Below the pieces are notes generated by a model. It worked only from the letters and a program-made list of their open reading frames with translations, was not told where the DNA came from and ran no database searches. Of a stretch of 34,985 bases of DNA, positions 23,221 through 32,269 are shown piece by piece. This DNA comes from Trinickia mobilis (GTDB lineage: Bacteria > Pseudomonadota > Gammaproteobacteria > Burkholderiales > Burkholderiaceae): the NCBI RefSeq assembly GCF_017315705.1, contig NZ_JAFLRF010000052.1:1-34985 (forward strand), given 5' to 3'. Every line of letters begins with the position of its first letter. Position 1 is the first letter of the stretch. Both the position numbers and the translations under genes were made by a program.

Positions 23221-26200
23221 TTACGAAATGTATCTATCTGGCTCAATGCCGCGTCGACGCGATTTTCCATCCCAGATCCAGCGAGAGACAAACACCGCAT
23301 CGATTCCCTCTCGGCGCTGCAACTGACAAATGGCAACACCCGGGAGCTCCGCATAGCACGCCCATTCGCGCTCGCTCGTGATGACAAAGTCCAGGTCGAA
23401 CTCGCGAATAAGGCCCATGCAATGTGCGCGCGCCGGATCGTCGATACCCGCAAACGCTTCATCGAGCAGCATCAGTCGCGGCGCGTACGGGTTGCTACTC
23501 TGACTGTAGAAGCTCGCAATAGCCGCGAATAATGGGACCGTCAATCCTAGCGCGCGTTCACCACTGGAAGCTGGGCCACTCAGCTTCTTCCATTGGCCTG
23601 CCTGTAGACGCTCTACACGAAAGCGATGCCAGCGGCGATAGTCAAGTGCACGTGAAAGTTGGTCAAAGAGGCTTCCTCCAGTGTCACCCGCACCCGGCAG
23701 GCTGGCAGACTCAGACCGGTCGCGTTCCGCCTTGATCTGCATGTGCAACATGTTTCCGACGACTCGTCGATCTTCCAGAGACCATAAATCGGCACTCGTG
23801 TTGAGAAGGCGTTCTCGCGCCGTTTCCAGACCGACTGGCGCCCCTTCCAGTTCGGTCAAGGGTTGCCAACGCAATCGATATCGCACCCCGGTCGACGTCG
23901 GCCGCTTCTCAAGCTCCTTGTTGACGGCATTTACCTGTGTTTCGGCGGCACGGAGCATACGCTGTATTTCGGTGGCAATTTCCGCCTGAAGGTGATTTTC
24001 AAGCACCGCGCGCTCATGTGCGGACAATAGCTCAGATCGTTGCGCAATTTCATCCGCAAGTCGCGCCGCCAGCTGATCCGGCCTTTCCGGCTTTCCGTGA
24101 AAAGTGACGTAAACGATAAGCCCCCAGTCGCTCGTCTCGGCTACAGCCTGGTGGCCCAGCGCGCCCAACGTGCGCTGCAGGTCCATCAGGTCTTCATTGA
24201 CGCGCTTCTGTACACGTGTCCAACTGTCGTCATCATCCGCGACGTTGCCCAGCGCCTGCTCGATACGACGCGCCAATGTTAGTGCGGGGTCGATAGTCCA
24301 CCCGACCACTGTGTCGGGAAGCTCAAGATCCGGCAACGCTGAAGACAGCAGGCTACTTGACGCAAACCGCTGCAACTGAACAATAGCGCGAGTTCTAAGT
24401 TCCATGCGCTCATCGAGCATTGCCTGTGCGTTCTCCGCCTTCTGAGCGGCCGTTGCGCGGCCTTCACCTGCAGCCCGACGCGCGTCATTCGCGCTCTTTA
24501 GAGCATCCTCCCCTGCTATCACCGTTTCCTTCGCCGCGTTCAGCTTCGCGAGAAGGCTCGCGACCTCTGCACCTACCGTATCACGTAGGGTCTCAAAACG
24601 CACCGCCGCTTCGTCCGCTTCCAGGCGGGCCTCCGCCAGCTTTTCCAGGGATTCCGAATGCTGAGTCCTGCTTTCCGCCTCCCGCTGCTGCTGCATTGAT
24701 AAATCGGGTTGAGCGCGCCGATAATCTCGTCCAAGACTCACGACATCGTGATGCTTGTCAGTGCAGTACACCAGCGCTTCTTCAACGCGAGCCAGTGCAT
24801 GTTCGTCGATTGGCAAGCGTAGATCAGTAGCGTCGTTTTGCAGAGTCTCCATCGCCGCCTGACGTGCCTGTTCGGCTTCACGACATTGCGCTTCCGCCCG
24901 GTCCAGTCGAGCGCGTACTGACTGGAAAGCCCGCATTGCGACTGCGACGGCCTGCATCGCGTTCAACAGTTCCGTATCCGCCGGTGCCGCTGACAACTCC
25001 CGATCAGCCTCTGCCCTGTCGCCAGCAAGCTTCTCGAGGTCAACGTGGATGTTCCCTAGGCACACATACAGGATTTTGAGTTCAATGCTGATTGCTTCCA
25101 GACGCTGCAACCGAGCAGCAGTCCGCGCGCGTTGCCCGATGTAGAGCGCCTGCGACTTGCTCCATGCCCCAGACAGTGAGCCTAGGCGGAAGCGACCCGT
25201 TGACGCTACCCAGGCCTCGCATCCCGCGTCGATGGATGTTTCATCAGCAGCACATGCCACTCCGGACAGCAAACGACGCACGATCTCGCCCGAAACTGGC
25301 CCATCGGGAGGGCAATCAGCGTTCAGCCAGTCGGAAAGACTCTCCCCCGAAACGGCTGGACGGGACGTCCATTCGCTATCCAGCCATGGCTGGCCATCTG
25401 TGCGGCGCACGCAACCATCGGCTGCCACCCATGCATCAAGCAAGCCCGACGCTTCCAATGAGGCCTCCAGACCCGCGCGCTGCACATCGACAAGATGCTC
25501 CTGAAAGTCCACCAGACTATAGAACGGTGCCCCAGGCAATTCCGTTCGCGTTTGCTCAGCTCGTACGTAAGGGACTGGAGGCGTGGGATCGCGTCCCGCG
25601 TTTAACTCAATGCGCTCGGCTTCGAGTTCACCGACCTGACGCTCGTACAGTTTGCGCTGTCCATTCAATGCCGCCTCGTCTGAGGCATATCGGGTCTGAC
25701 GTTCCCGATGCGCGAGTTGCAGCGCGGCTCTTGCCGGGTTGTCTCCTTCTGGTTTCGCGACCCATTCCGTTAATGCTTCAATATTTTGATCCGCATCCCA
25801 TTCGAGCTGAACCAGTTTCTCGGTATGGGTGACCCATGCATCAACAAGTGTCTGTCCGGCCTGCTCCGCTGCCATGTCCGCCTCGGCACGTCGCTCCGTG
25901 GCTTCGTTCAGTTCGTCCCTAGCGTCGTCAACATTGCGCTGAACTTCCTTCAGTCTCATATTCGCCTGTTCTACCGCACGATGACGTTGTTTCAGCATAG
26001 CAATCGCGTCACGGCGCCCCGTCGCGGCACTTCGAAGCTCGGCCCCCAGTACGTCAAAGTTTCGATCGTCAAGGGCGGCTAGTTCGGCAGGTGAAGCTTT
26101 AAGAAGAAGGTTCTCGCCAAATTCGAATGCCAAGCCCGCCTGTTCGGCATACGGCATGCAATCGTTGCGCGCACCAAGAAGAGACAATTCTATCGAGCGA

Positions 26201-27408
26201 ACTTTCGCTGCATACTCCCCCGTTCGCGTTGCCTCCTGCTGCAGTCGCGCCTGACTCTGCTCACTCGCCCTCTCCTCTGACGCTACGGCTCGGCGACGGC
26301 GCTCGAGATCCTGCTCCGCATTCTGTAGCCGGTTGGCGTCCTGCATCGTCGGATTCGAGCGCAACGTTTCCAGTCGCGCGCGCTCCGCATTCAGATGGCC
26401 CTGCGCTTCCTCGAATGCCCTTACCGCATCCTCTTCTGCTGTCAGTGCAGTTTCTAGTATGGACTGCGCGGCATTTTTCGATTGGCTCGCGTTGTCAAAC
26501 TCAGTCTGGGCTTGCCGTAGCTCTCGCGCCCGTCTGCGACTCTGTATGCGGGCGTAGCGCTCGTACCGGTTGTTAAAGCTGCCAACTGCCTTATGTAGCG
26601 CCTTGATGTCATCAAGCTGATGCCGATCTTCTTCAAGCTGGTTCAATGAATCAGCAACGTCCGTGAGCATATCCGCAGGCATCGGCGGAAGCGCCTCTGT
26701 CAGCGCATGCGAAAGACCAGCCTCGTCCGGCTTGCGCGAAAGCTGCGGCTGACGAAGCTGGATAAGCGTGTCCATCAGCGCATCGTATCGCTTCTCGCCA
26801 AGATTGAATAACTTCTCGTCTACCGCCCGGCGATACAACGTAGCATTGTCAAAAAGTTTTCCATGCCCCTCAACAGCTTCGCGCAAGCGCTCGCGGGTCA
26901 ACACATTGCCGTGTTGACTCGTGAGCTGGAAATCCCTTCCGACCCGCGCGTCACCGTTATCTCCATTGGCGAGCATGAAAAACCATGCCTCTACGCTTGC
27001 TCGCCCTTCGACTGCAGACAGGCCGGCACCGAGGGTCAGATAGTGCACACGACCATCCCTGTCGCGCCGACCAAACTCAATCCATGTGTAACCAATCCGT
27101 CGCTTGTAGCCGCCAACGAGCAGATTCCATGCCATTTTCTTGCCGCTATCGCCATCCGGCTCTATTCGACTCGGACGCAGGTTTGCGTCGAAAAGAAACG
27201 GTAATGTAAGCGACAACACCTTCGACTTGCCAGTCCCGTTATTGCCACGAAACAACAGTCGACCGTCGTGAAACCAGAACTCTTCCACGTCATAATGGAA
27301 CAGTTCGATGACACCAAGTCGTAGCGGCTGCCAGCGTTCCAGAACCGGCTCAGGGAGAACGGGAAATTCGGTCGTAACCGGTTTTCCGGAGACATCGTCT
27401 TCGCTCAT
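23221..27408 (-). CDS. jetC: Wadjet JetC, SMC/MukB-like ATPase (TIGR02680), 1395 aa
   Basis: Motor of the Wadjet complex: a dimeric SMC-like ATPase that extrudes DNA loops and so measures plasmid size and circularity. Walker A is FRGNNGTGKSK near residues 54-63. The ABC signature is SGERAL starting near 1282, and Walker B is LMLLDEAFAGIDD near 1312. Between them lie two long Gln/Glu/Arg/Ala-rich coiled-coil stretches (about 280-630 and 780-1020) around a hinge-like region near 680-740. Length is normal for TIGR02680. The ATG overlaps the jetB stop (ATGA). The gene is intact, with no stops or frameshifts. Confidence 0.95.
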   Translation of the reverse strand: MSEDDVSGKPVTTEFPVLPEPVLERWQPLRLGVIELFHYDVEEFWFHDGRLLFRGNNGTGKSKVLSLTLPFLFDANLRPSRIEPDGDSGKKMAWNLLVGGYKRRIGYTWIEFGRRDRDGRVHYLTLGAGLSAVEGRASVEAWFFMLANGDNGDARVGRDFQLTSQHGNVLTRERLREAVEGHGKLFDNATLYRRAVDEKLFNLGEKRYDALMDTLIQLRQPQLSRKPDEAGLSHALTEALPPMPADMLTDVADSLNQLEEDRHQLDDIKALHKAVGSFNNRYERYARIQSRRRARELRQAQTEFDNASQSKNAAQSILETALTAEEDAVRAFEEAQGHLNAERARLETLRSNPTMQDANRLQNAEQDLERRRRAVASEERASEQSQARLQQEATRTGEYAAKVRSIELSLLGARNDCMPYAEQAGLAFEFGENLLLKASPAELAALDDRNFDVLGAELRSAATGRRDAIAMLKQRHRAVEQANMRLKEVQRNVDDARDELNEATERRAEADMAAEQAGQTLVDAWVTHTEKLVQLEWDADQNIEALTEWVAKPEGDNPARAALQLAHRERQTRYASDEAALNGQRKLYERQVGELEAERIELNAGRDPTPPVPYVRAEQTRTELPGAPFYSLVDFQEHLVDVQRAGLEASLEASGLLDAWVAADGCVRRTDGQPWLDSEWTSRPAVSGESLSDWLNADCPPDGPVSGEIVRRLLSGVACAADETSIDAGCEAWVASTGRFRLGSLSGAWSKSQALYIGQRARTAARLQRLEAISIELKILYVCLGNIHVDLEKLAGDRAEADRELSAAPADTELLNAMQAVAVAMRAFQSVRARLDRAEAQCREAEQARQAAMETLQNDATDLRLPIDEHALARVEEALVYCTDKHHDVVSLGRDYRRAQPDLSMQQQREAESRTQHSESLEKLAEARLEADEAAVRFETLRDTVGAEVASLLAKLNAAKETVIAGEDALKSANDARRAAGEGRATAAQKAENAQAMLDERMELRTRAIVQLQRFASSSLLSSALPDLELPDTVVGWTIDPALTLARRIEQALGNVADDDDSWTRVQKRVNEDLMDLQRTLGALGHQAVAETSDWGLIVYVTFHGKPERPDQLAARLADEIAQRSELLSAHERAVLENHLQAEIATEIQRMLRAAETQVNAVNKELEKRPTSTGVRYRLRWQPLTELEGAPVGLETARERLLNTSADLWSLEDRRVVGNMLHMQIKAERDRSESASLPGAGDTGGSLFDQLSRALDYRRWHRFRVERLQAGQWKKLSGPASSGERALGLTVPLFAAIASFYSQSSNPYAPRLMLLDEAFAGIDDPARAHCMGLIREFDLDFVITSEREWACYAELPGVAICQLQRREGIDAVFVSRWIWDGKSRRRGIEPDRYIS

Positions 27409-28691
27409 TTTCCGAACAGTCCATTATTTGAGGGGGCGGCACCACGGTTGGCCGACTTTAATTGGGCGTCACCGATCGCAAATCGCGAAATGGCAGGGAA
27501 AGGCTGGACATTCCCATCGATGCACTCAATGAGGCGCAGGCTTTCCAACCGACCAAGAGCAATCGCCGCGAGCTCCTGTTCGGCACCCGGTTCACGGGCA
27601 GACTTGCGCCAGTAGTGCCCGTGAGAGTCTGTCGCCTCCCGAATGAAAGCCGTGATGGCGGCAACGGTCATAACACAAGAGGCGCCGCTTTCCCTTAATT
27701 TTGTTGCAAGGTGTTCTGCGACCAGTAGTGTGACGTGGCCCTCCGTCCCCTCGGCAGGCATCGCAATATCGGTTAACGTTCCATCATCTGTGAGCGCCAG
27801 CCCCTCTGCCCGTTGCTCTGCGATCAACCCTGTCGCTTCGCATAACCGGGCCGCTATCGCACCACGCTGGTTGGTAAAATAATTCAGTTCCTCTGGACCC
27901 AGTGACCCCATATAAACCACCGCATCATCAAGAAGGCGACGGGACAACGCATGGCGAATGGCGGTTCGCCGTCCATCTTCATTGTCTGGAACGTGCTCGC
28001 TGACCAAGGCATGGAGCCGCTCATCCAAACTGACAGGAGCATCCCCGGCGAGCCAGGTCGACGGACCTCGCGCTGCTGCGAGCATTCCGGACAACGCCCT
28101 TCGCTGAACGTCGTAGAGCGCATCCCCTTGAGAACCGGGCTGGAAGTGAATGAAGTCGTCTTCGTCTCCCGCAACGCGTGTCAGAACTCCCATCTCCAAC
28201 AGGAGCCTGCACACAGCAACAAGCTCCCGACGTTCGGATGCGCTGCCAAGCGTGAACGAGAAGCCGCGCCCGGTCATCGCCGGGTCCGCCGCGAGGTCCA
28301 TCACCCGCTCTCCCAGTTCGCGAAGGGTCGTCTGCAGGTCCGTGCGCTCCAGCACAGCACACGCAAGACACAGCAGCACATAGCGTCGCCGGTCAAAATC
28401 TGGCAGGCCACGCGTCGGATCGCTTGTATCTGATGGTCGCTTATAGAGCCTCGCGCCTTCCCGCTCAACAGCAAGGGTCCACCCTGTCTCACGTGCGAAC
28501 CATTCGCGAAGCTTGTCAGCCTGACGACGAACCGATGGGAAACCGGCGTGCAGCGAACCGAGCAGAGGCCGCATCAGAAGCGCACGTAAGCCGTTCTGAA
28601 AGTCCTCCCGCTGCTGGCGTGCCTGCATTTCTCCAATCTGATGGCTTCCTGCCACCTGAGTTTTGCGCGGCCCACGAGGTGGAGTACTCAT
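27405..28691 (-). CDS. jetB: Wadjet JetB, MukE-like subunit (DUF2398/TIGR02678), 428 aa
   Basis: Winged-helix subunit that bridges JetA and JetC, the counterpart of MukE. Recognised from the TIGR02678 layout: the N-terminal block ALLMRPLLGS, then FPSVRRQADKLREWFARETG and ARLYKRP. RRRYVLLCLACAVLER and TDLQTTLRELGERVMDLA follow. A helical C-terminal half contains YWRKSAREPGAEQELAAIA. No catalytic residues are expected. Both ends overlap neighbouring genes by four bases (ATGA), so jetA, jetB and jetC are translationally coupled, which fits a fixed subunit ratio. Confidence 0.92.
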   Translation of the reverse strand: MSTPPRGPRKTQVAGSHQIGEMQARQQREDFQNGLRALLMRPLLGSLHAGFPSVRRQADKLREWFARETGWTLAVEREGARLYKRPSDTSDPTRGLPDFDRRRYVLLCLACAVLERTDLQTTLRELGERVMDLAADPAMTGRGFSFTLGSASERRELVAVCRLLLEMGVLTRVAGDEDDFIHFQPGSQGDALYDVQRRALSGMLAAARGPSTWLAGDAPVSLDERLHALVSEHVPDNEDGRRTAIRHALSRRLLDDAVVYMGSLGPEELNYFTNQRGAIAARLCEATGLIAEQRAEGLALTDDGTLTDIAMPAEGTEGHVTLLVAEHLATKLRESGASCVMTVAAITAFIREATDSHGHYWRKSAREPGAEQELAAIALGRLESLRLIECIDGNVQPFPAISRFAIGDAQLKSANRGAAPSNNGLFGK

Positions 28692-30220
28692 TTGAGGCCG
28701 CTCTCGCTGATAGTTAACATGTGGTCCCTTCCGCTAAAGATACCAGCTGGGGTGTGAATTTCGGCGCGAGAATTACTTCCGAGCGGCTCAAGCCGAATCA
28801 GCAGGAGACCGTCGCCAGTGTGGCGCTCGACCGGTACATCGGGATTCTTCTGCTCGCCAAGCGCCTCCCCTAACAGGCTCAGAAACAGGCCGAATGCGGA
28901 GGAATCAAGCTCGCCCAACTCTGATAGCCGTGTCGGCCGGCCAGTAGCCAGACGTCGTCTGGCTGCTTCGACTTGCCTAAACTCTTCGGCGAACTGAGCC
29001 GCCAGAAGTCCACGCTCAGCGCTGCGATTGCGGATTTTAGGTAGTGGCCCGCGTGGCGCCATTTCACCGTATTCACGTAGACGAGGATTGATTTCAAGAG
29101 GTGGTGCGTCGGCCCACGGGGTGTTGGCGGGCACATCAACGTCCGTTTGCGGGTTAGCCGAAAAATGACGGGAAGGATTAAGTGCAAACGCGGCGCGCCC
29201 GAGCCGATTTGCATCTTCATCGCTTTCGCAGGCCACAAACCATCCCGCCAGAATCCGGAAGTCCGCCGAACGGTCGCTGCGACCACTTCGGCGATCGTTA
29301 ATGGCTGCGATCGCACCAAGCAGCTGCGGGATGGCGGTCCGAGCTTTTGATCTGAGCAAGTCCACCTGCGGAGGTGTCTGTTCGGTGGCAAGAAACCATC
29401 CTCGCAACCCCTTCCATCGGTCCAACCATTCCCGCCAGCGACGTGTACGCTCCTGTGAGGCTTCGAGCTCGTCACCTGGAGCGGCGTCCCGCGCCTCCCG
29501 TTCAGCGACCTGCTGCAAGGCAAAATTGATACGAGGAGCGATTTGCAAAAGCATGCTCGCAATGGCGTCGGAGCGGCGCACCAGGTCGCCCAGGAAACGC
29601 TCGAGATAATCGATGAGTCGCCGCTTGTAGGTGACCACAGCATTGGCCGCCGCCTGCTGGAGCTCAAGGCTGCGTGCCACTCCGGCCATGAAAGCCTGCG
29701 CGTTGTCCGCGAGCTTTTCGAACACCTGAACCAGATCGCGCAAAGCCTCGTGAACCTTTGGTACATCGAGTTCCTCTCCGGCATCGAGCAAAATTTGGAG
29801 AGTACTTAACCGGGATGCAATATCCTCAAGCGCGACGGTTTGCAGCTCCGCCCGACGACGAAGACTCTGACTGAACGTCGATAGCGCGGTCTCAACGGCC
29901 TCCCCGCCCACCGACAAACGATACAGAAATCGGGCGCGGTAGAAGTCGCTCAGAGTAGATACGCGGGCAGTGTCCGGCTGCGATTGGAGATTGCCCCACT
30001 CGGCAAGTTGAACCAGAGCCCCATTCACATCCTCAGGTCGCGGTGTGCCGTCAGACCAATTCGCTTCCGACAACACCTCGTCCGGACGCAGTTGCAACCG
30101 GTACTGCCTCTTCGCGGTCGCAAATACATCCAGAATGGCGCGATAAAGACGCGCCTTTTCCGCAGTGACATGCCGGAAGAGTGCTGCATTGTCTGTTATC
30201 GTCCGCACACCAGCCCCCAT
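28688..30220 (-). CDS. jetA: Wadjet JetA, kleisin/MukF-like subunit (DUF2397/TIGR02677), 510 aa
   Basis: Kleisin-like subunit that links the JetC heads, the counterpart of MukF. The N-terminus fits TIGR02677 (DUF2397): LFRHVTAEKARLYRAILDVF, then YRLQLRPDEVLSEANW. A long helical middle contains ETALSTFSQSLRRRAELQTV and ALEDIASRLSTLQILLDAGE. It has no nucleotide-binding or catalytic motif. It is the first gene of the operon. The 191 bases between it and the WYL regulator should hold the operon promoter and include a short direct repeat (CTTACA at 30375-30380 and 30385-30390), but no -35/-10 pair is certain. Confidence 0.92.
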   Translation of the reverse strand: MGAGVRTITDNAALFRHVTAEKARLYRAILDVFATAKRQYRLQLRPDEVLSEANWSDGTPRPEDVNGALVQLAEWGNLQSQPDTARVSTLSDFYRARFLYRLSVGGEAVETALSTFSQSLRRRAELQTVALEDIASRLSTLQILLDAGEELDVPKVHEALRDLVQVFEKLADNAQAFMAGVARSLELQQAAANAVVTYKRRLIDYLERFLGDLVRRSDAIASMLLQIAPRINFALQQVAEREARDAAPGDELEASQERTRRWREWLDRWKGLRGWFLATEQTPPQVDLLRSKARTAIPQLLGAIAAINDRRSGRSDRSADFRILAGWFVACESDEDANRLGRAAFALNPSRHFSANPQTDVDVPANTPWADAPPLEINPRLREYGEMAPRGPLPKIRNRSAERGLLAAQFAEEFRQVEAARRRLATGRPTRLSELGELDSSAFGLFLSLLGEALGEQKNPDVPVERHTGDGLLLIRLEPLGSNSRAEIHTPAGIFSGRDHMLTISESGLK

Positions 30221-30411
30221 CGGGTGAACTGCTATCAGAGGAATGTTACAGCCTGCGTTTTCCTGTCACTTCAATTAAGCCGTCCTTCTGTGTTGCAGAC
30301 GGCGCGAAAATACAGGGTCAAATAAGACAATTCGTATGCATCACTAATTAAACGACGCATTCCATCTCACTTTTCTTACATTACCTTACAACAGGCGACC
30401 TTTCCGACTAG

Positions 30412-31266
30412 CTATCGGAAAAGCCACGGCCCCACCTCTTCGCTGTTGCCCACGGCTAGCTGGTAATCCGGCGCGTGTTGTGTCCTGATGTCCACCGCAA
30501 CCATGAGATCCTGCAGGAAATAGTGAAGCAGTGAACCACGGCAGCGTTCGTCACGATGTGCAGCTCCGCCAAAATATTCTTGCCGAATCACTCTTGTCTG
30601 TGGCTTGCTCAATCCCGGATGTGCGATAAGTTGAACCGTCACCCAGGTATTCCAACCCCGGTCACTCGCAGAGTTGTATTCCGATTTGCTATCCGTTCCA
30701 CGAAAGGACGAAATCCGGCCAAGTGCGAAGTCACGGAAGCCCTGTGCACGCTCACAATACGCCCTTACATGCCATCGTCTTCCGGCCTTGACCAGTCCAT
30801 GCGGCGATATTCGACGATAGTGCGACTCCGGATTTTGCATGGATGCGTACTCAATCTCCACGACGCTCTTGGAAAGAATTGCCTGACGGAGGGCCGCAAA
30901 CGTCGCGGGCGCGGGCGCCGACAACTCTGGATATGACGCCCACTGAATGCAGTCACCTCTTCTGCCGGGATCATCGAGCGGAAGTCCAGTCAAAGTCAGA
31001 TAGCGCGAAAGCGAAGCGGCACGGTTCACAGCCGTCGTGCATTCGATATCGAACTGTTTGTATGCACACTCAAGCGCCTTGAATGTCCGTGTTCGGGTAT
31101 CCCAGCGCGTCGCGTCCGGGTAGACGTCACGCAACTCCTTTATCCACTGGCTCGCCCGCGTCTCTCCCATCCCGAACAGATTCATGACGCGCGAACGACC
31201 GATCTCGCCCTCCCATATGAGCAGCAATCGCATGGCATCAATACGACCTAGTGGCGACTCAAACAT
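30412..31266 (-). CDS. WYL-domain transcriptional regulator of the Wadjet operon, 284 aa
   Basis: Winged-helix plus WYL-domain regulator of the BrxR/CapW kind that controls defence operons and may respond to a nucleic-acid or nucleotide signal. The N-terminal DNA-binding region shows RIDAMRLLLIWEGEIGRSRV and GMGETRASQWIKELRDVYP. The WYL core is GRRWHVRAYCERAQGFRDFA followed by LGRISSF. The C-terminal extension (about 205-284) fits a WCX-type domain. I chose the ATG at 31266, which has AAGGAT about 9 bases upstream, over the start at 31299 that lies in the operator-like repeat. It lies directly upstream of jetA on the same strand. Repression of itself, and perhaps of jetABCD, is inferred. Confidence 0.85.
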   Translation of the reverse strand: MFESPLGRIDAMRLLLIWEGEIGRSRVMNLFGMGETRASQWIKELRDVYPDATRWDTRTRTFKALECAYKQFDIECTTAVNRAASLSRYLTLTGLPLDDPGRRGDCIQWASYPELSAPAPATFAALRQAILSKSVVEIEYASMQNPESHYRRISPHGLVKAGRRWHVRAYCERAQGFRDFALGRISSFRGTDSKSEYNSASDRGWNTWVTVQLIAHPGLSKPQTRVIRQEYFGGAAHRDERCRGSLLHYFLQDLMVAVDIRTQHAPDYQLAVGNSEEVGPWLFR

Positions 31267-31291
31267 CGGCCCATATCCTTCATGGTGTGGT

Positions 31292-31311
31292 TGATACAAT
31301 AAAATGTATCA
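31292..31311. promoter_or_regulatory. Probable operator of the WYL regulator
   Basis: TGATACA, a 6-base A+T-rich spacer, then TGTATCA: a perfect 7-bp dyad 26-45 bases upstream of the regulator's ATG. Size and position fit autoregulation by the homodimeric WYL protein. I did not find a second clear copy in front of jetA. Confidence 0.6.
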
Positions 31312-31600
31312 TACAATTTTTTGCATGACTTGCAAGCGAATTTACGCGGGCCTGTGGTTGATTCCGTCGCAGTCGGTTTGGACGCTCCACCAAACGTTTC
31401 TGTGTCCCCCGTTAGCAGGTAGCGGCGGTGAGGACGTGACGGGGTAGTTGCGTCGAAGCGCCCTCGGCGATGTTTCGGAATTGAGCGTTTGATCTGCCCG
31501 CAAGAAAGCGCCGCCGTTCGCGTTATGACACTCGACGCGAACACGGGGCCGCGATCCAAAAGTATCCGCCATCAGCTGGTATCAGCGTAATCGCCCAGAC
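31312..31600. other. Intergenic, no convincing gene
   Basis: No reliable coding frame. Short frames contain phrases such as CHNANGGAFLRADQT that may be degraded mobile-element sequence next to the IS3-family debris. I cannot identify them. Confidence 0.35.
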
Positions 31601-32060
31601 GAGGCTCTACCACCGCCTCAGATCATGACGGCGTGCATCGGCGATGCATCTCAAGCTGTAGCCGTACCGACGTTTCTGCGCGGCGATTGCCGTCATCCGG
31701 GCGGACAGTTCCGCGTCGTCAGTGCGGCGCGACTCATAACGGAACAGTGAACGCGAAATTCCTACCACCCGCAAGCCCGGGTGACACCCTTCGCGCGCTC
31801 GGTCATCAATGTCCGGACCGCCTCGCGTTTGGCTTGCGGGCTTGCTAATTTCGCGACAGCAGGTCCTTCAGCGCGGCATTGTCGAGCATCGACTCAGCCA
31901 CCAGGCGCTTGAGCTTGCTGTTCTCCTGCTCCAGTTCTTTCAGGCGCTGCGCGTCCGAGACGGTTATCCCGCCGAACTTCGCATTTCTGTCGCAACGCGA
32001 AGACACGTCAACGAGCGTCTCAAGGCCGTCGAATCGACCGCAGGCGCCCTCAGCGGGCAT
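31601..32060 (-). pseudogene. Degraded IS3-family (IS407-like) transposase, parts of orfA and orfB
   Basis: The C-terminal half of orfA is visible at about 32000-31845: AKFGGITVSDAQRLKELEQE and NSKLKRLVAESMLDNAALKD, the leucine-zipper region of IS3 OrfA. In a following frame the start of orfB is visible at about 31835-31645: REAVRTLMTERAKGVTRACG and VVGISRSLFRYESRRTDDAE. Then AARMTAIAAQKRRYGY-like sequence ends in a scrambled stretch. The orfA helix-turn-helix, most of orfB including its DDE catalytic domain, and clear terminal repeats are absent. It is dead remnant sequence between the Wadjet locus and the 630-aa gene. Confidence 0.75.
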
Positions 32061-32269
32061 TTGAAGACTGCCCTCGAGGTTCGCACTTGACAGTGCGCTC
32101 AATTCCTCATAACGTTTGCCGCGTGGGCTAGTTGCCGCCCGTCAGCGTGTGCACTCCCTCCTCAGGGGGTACGGCAAAGGCAGATTCCGCAGCACCTCAA
32201 AACCGAGTTTCCGTCCCGGAGCCCGGCAATGCACACCGTCGATAAAGGCTCTGCTGACTGGAGACTGGT

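Noticed and set aside
28879-29784. 301-aa minus-strand ORF inside jetA
   Set aside because: An alternative frame of jetA with Ser/Arg/Trp-rich shadow composition; jetA matches the DUF2397 layout throughout.
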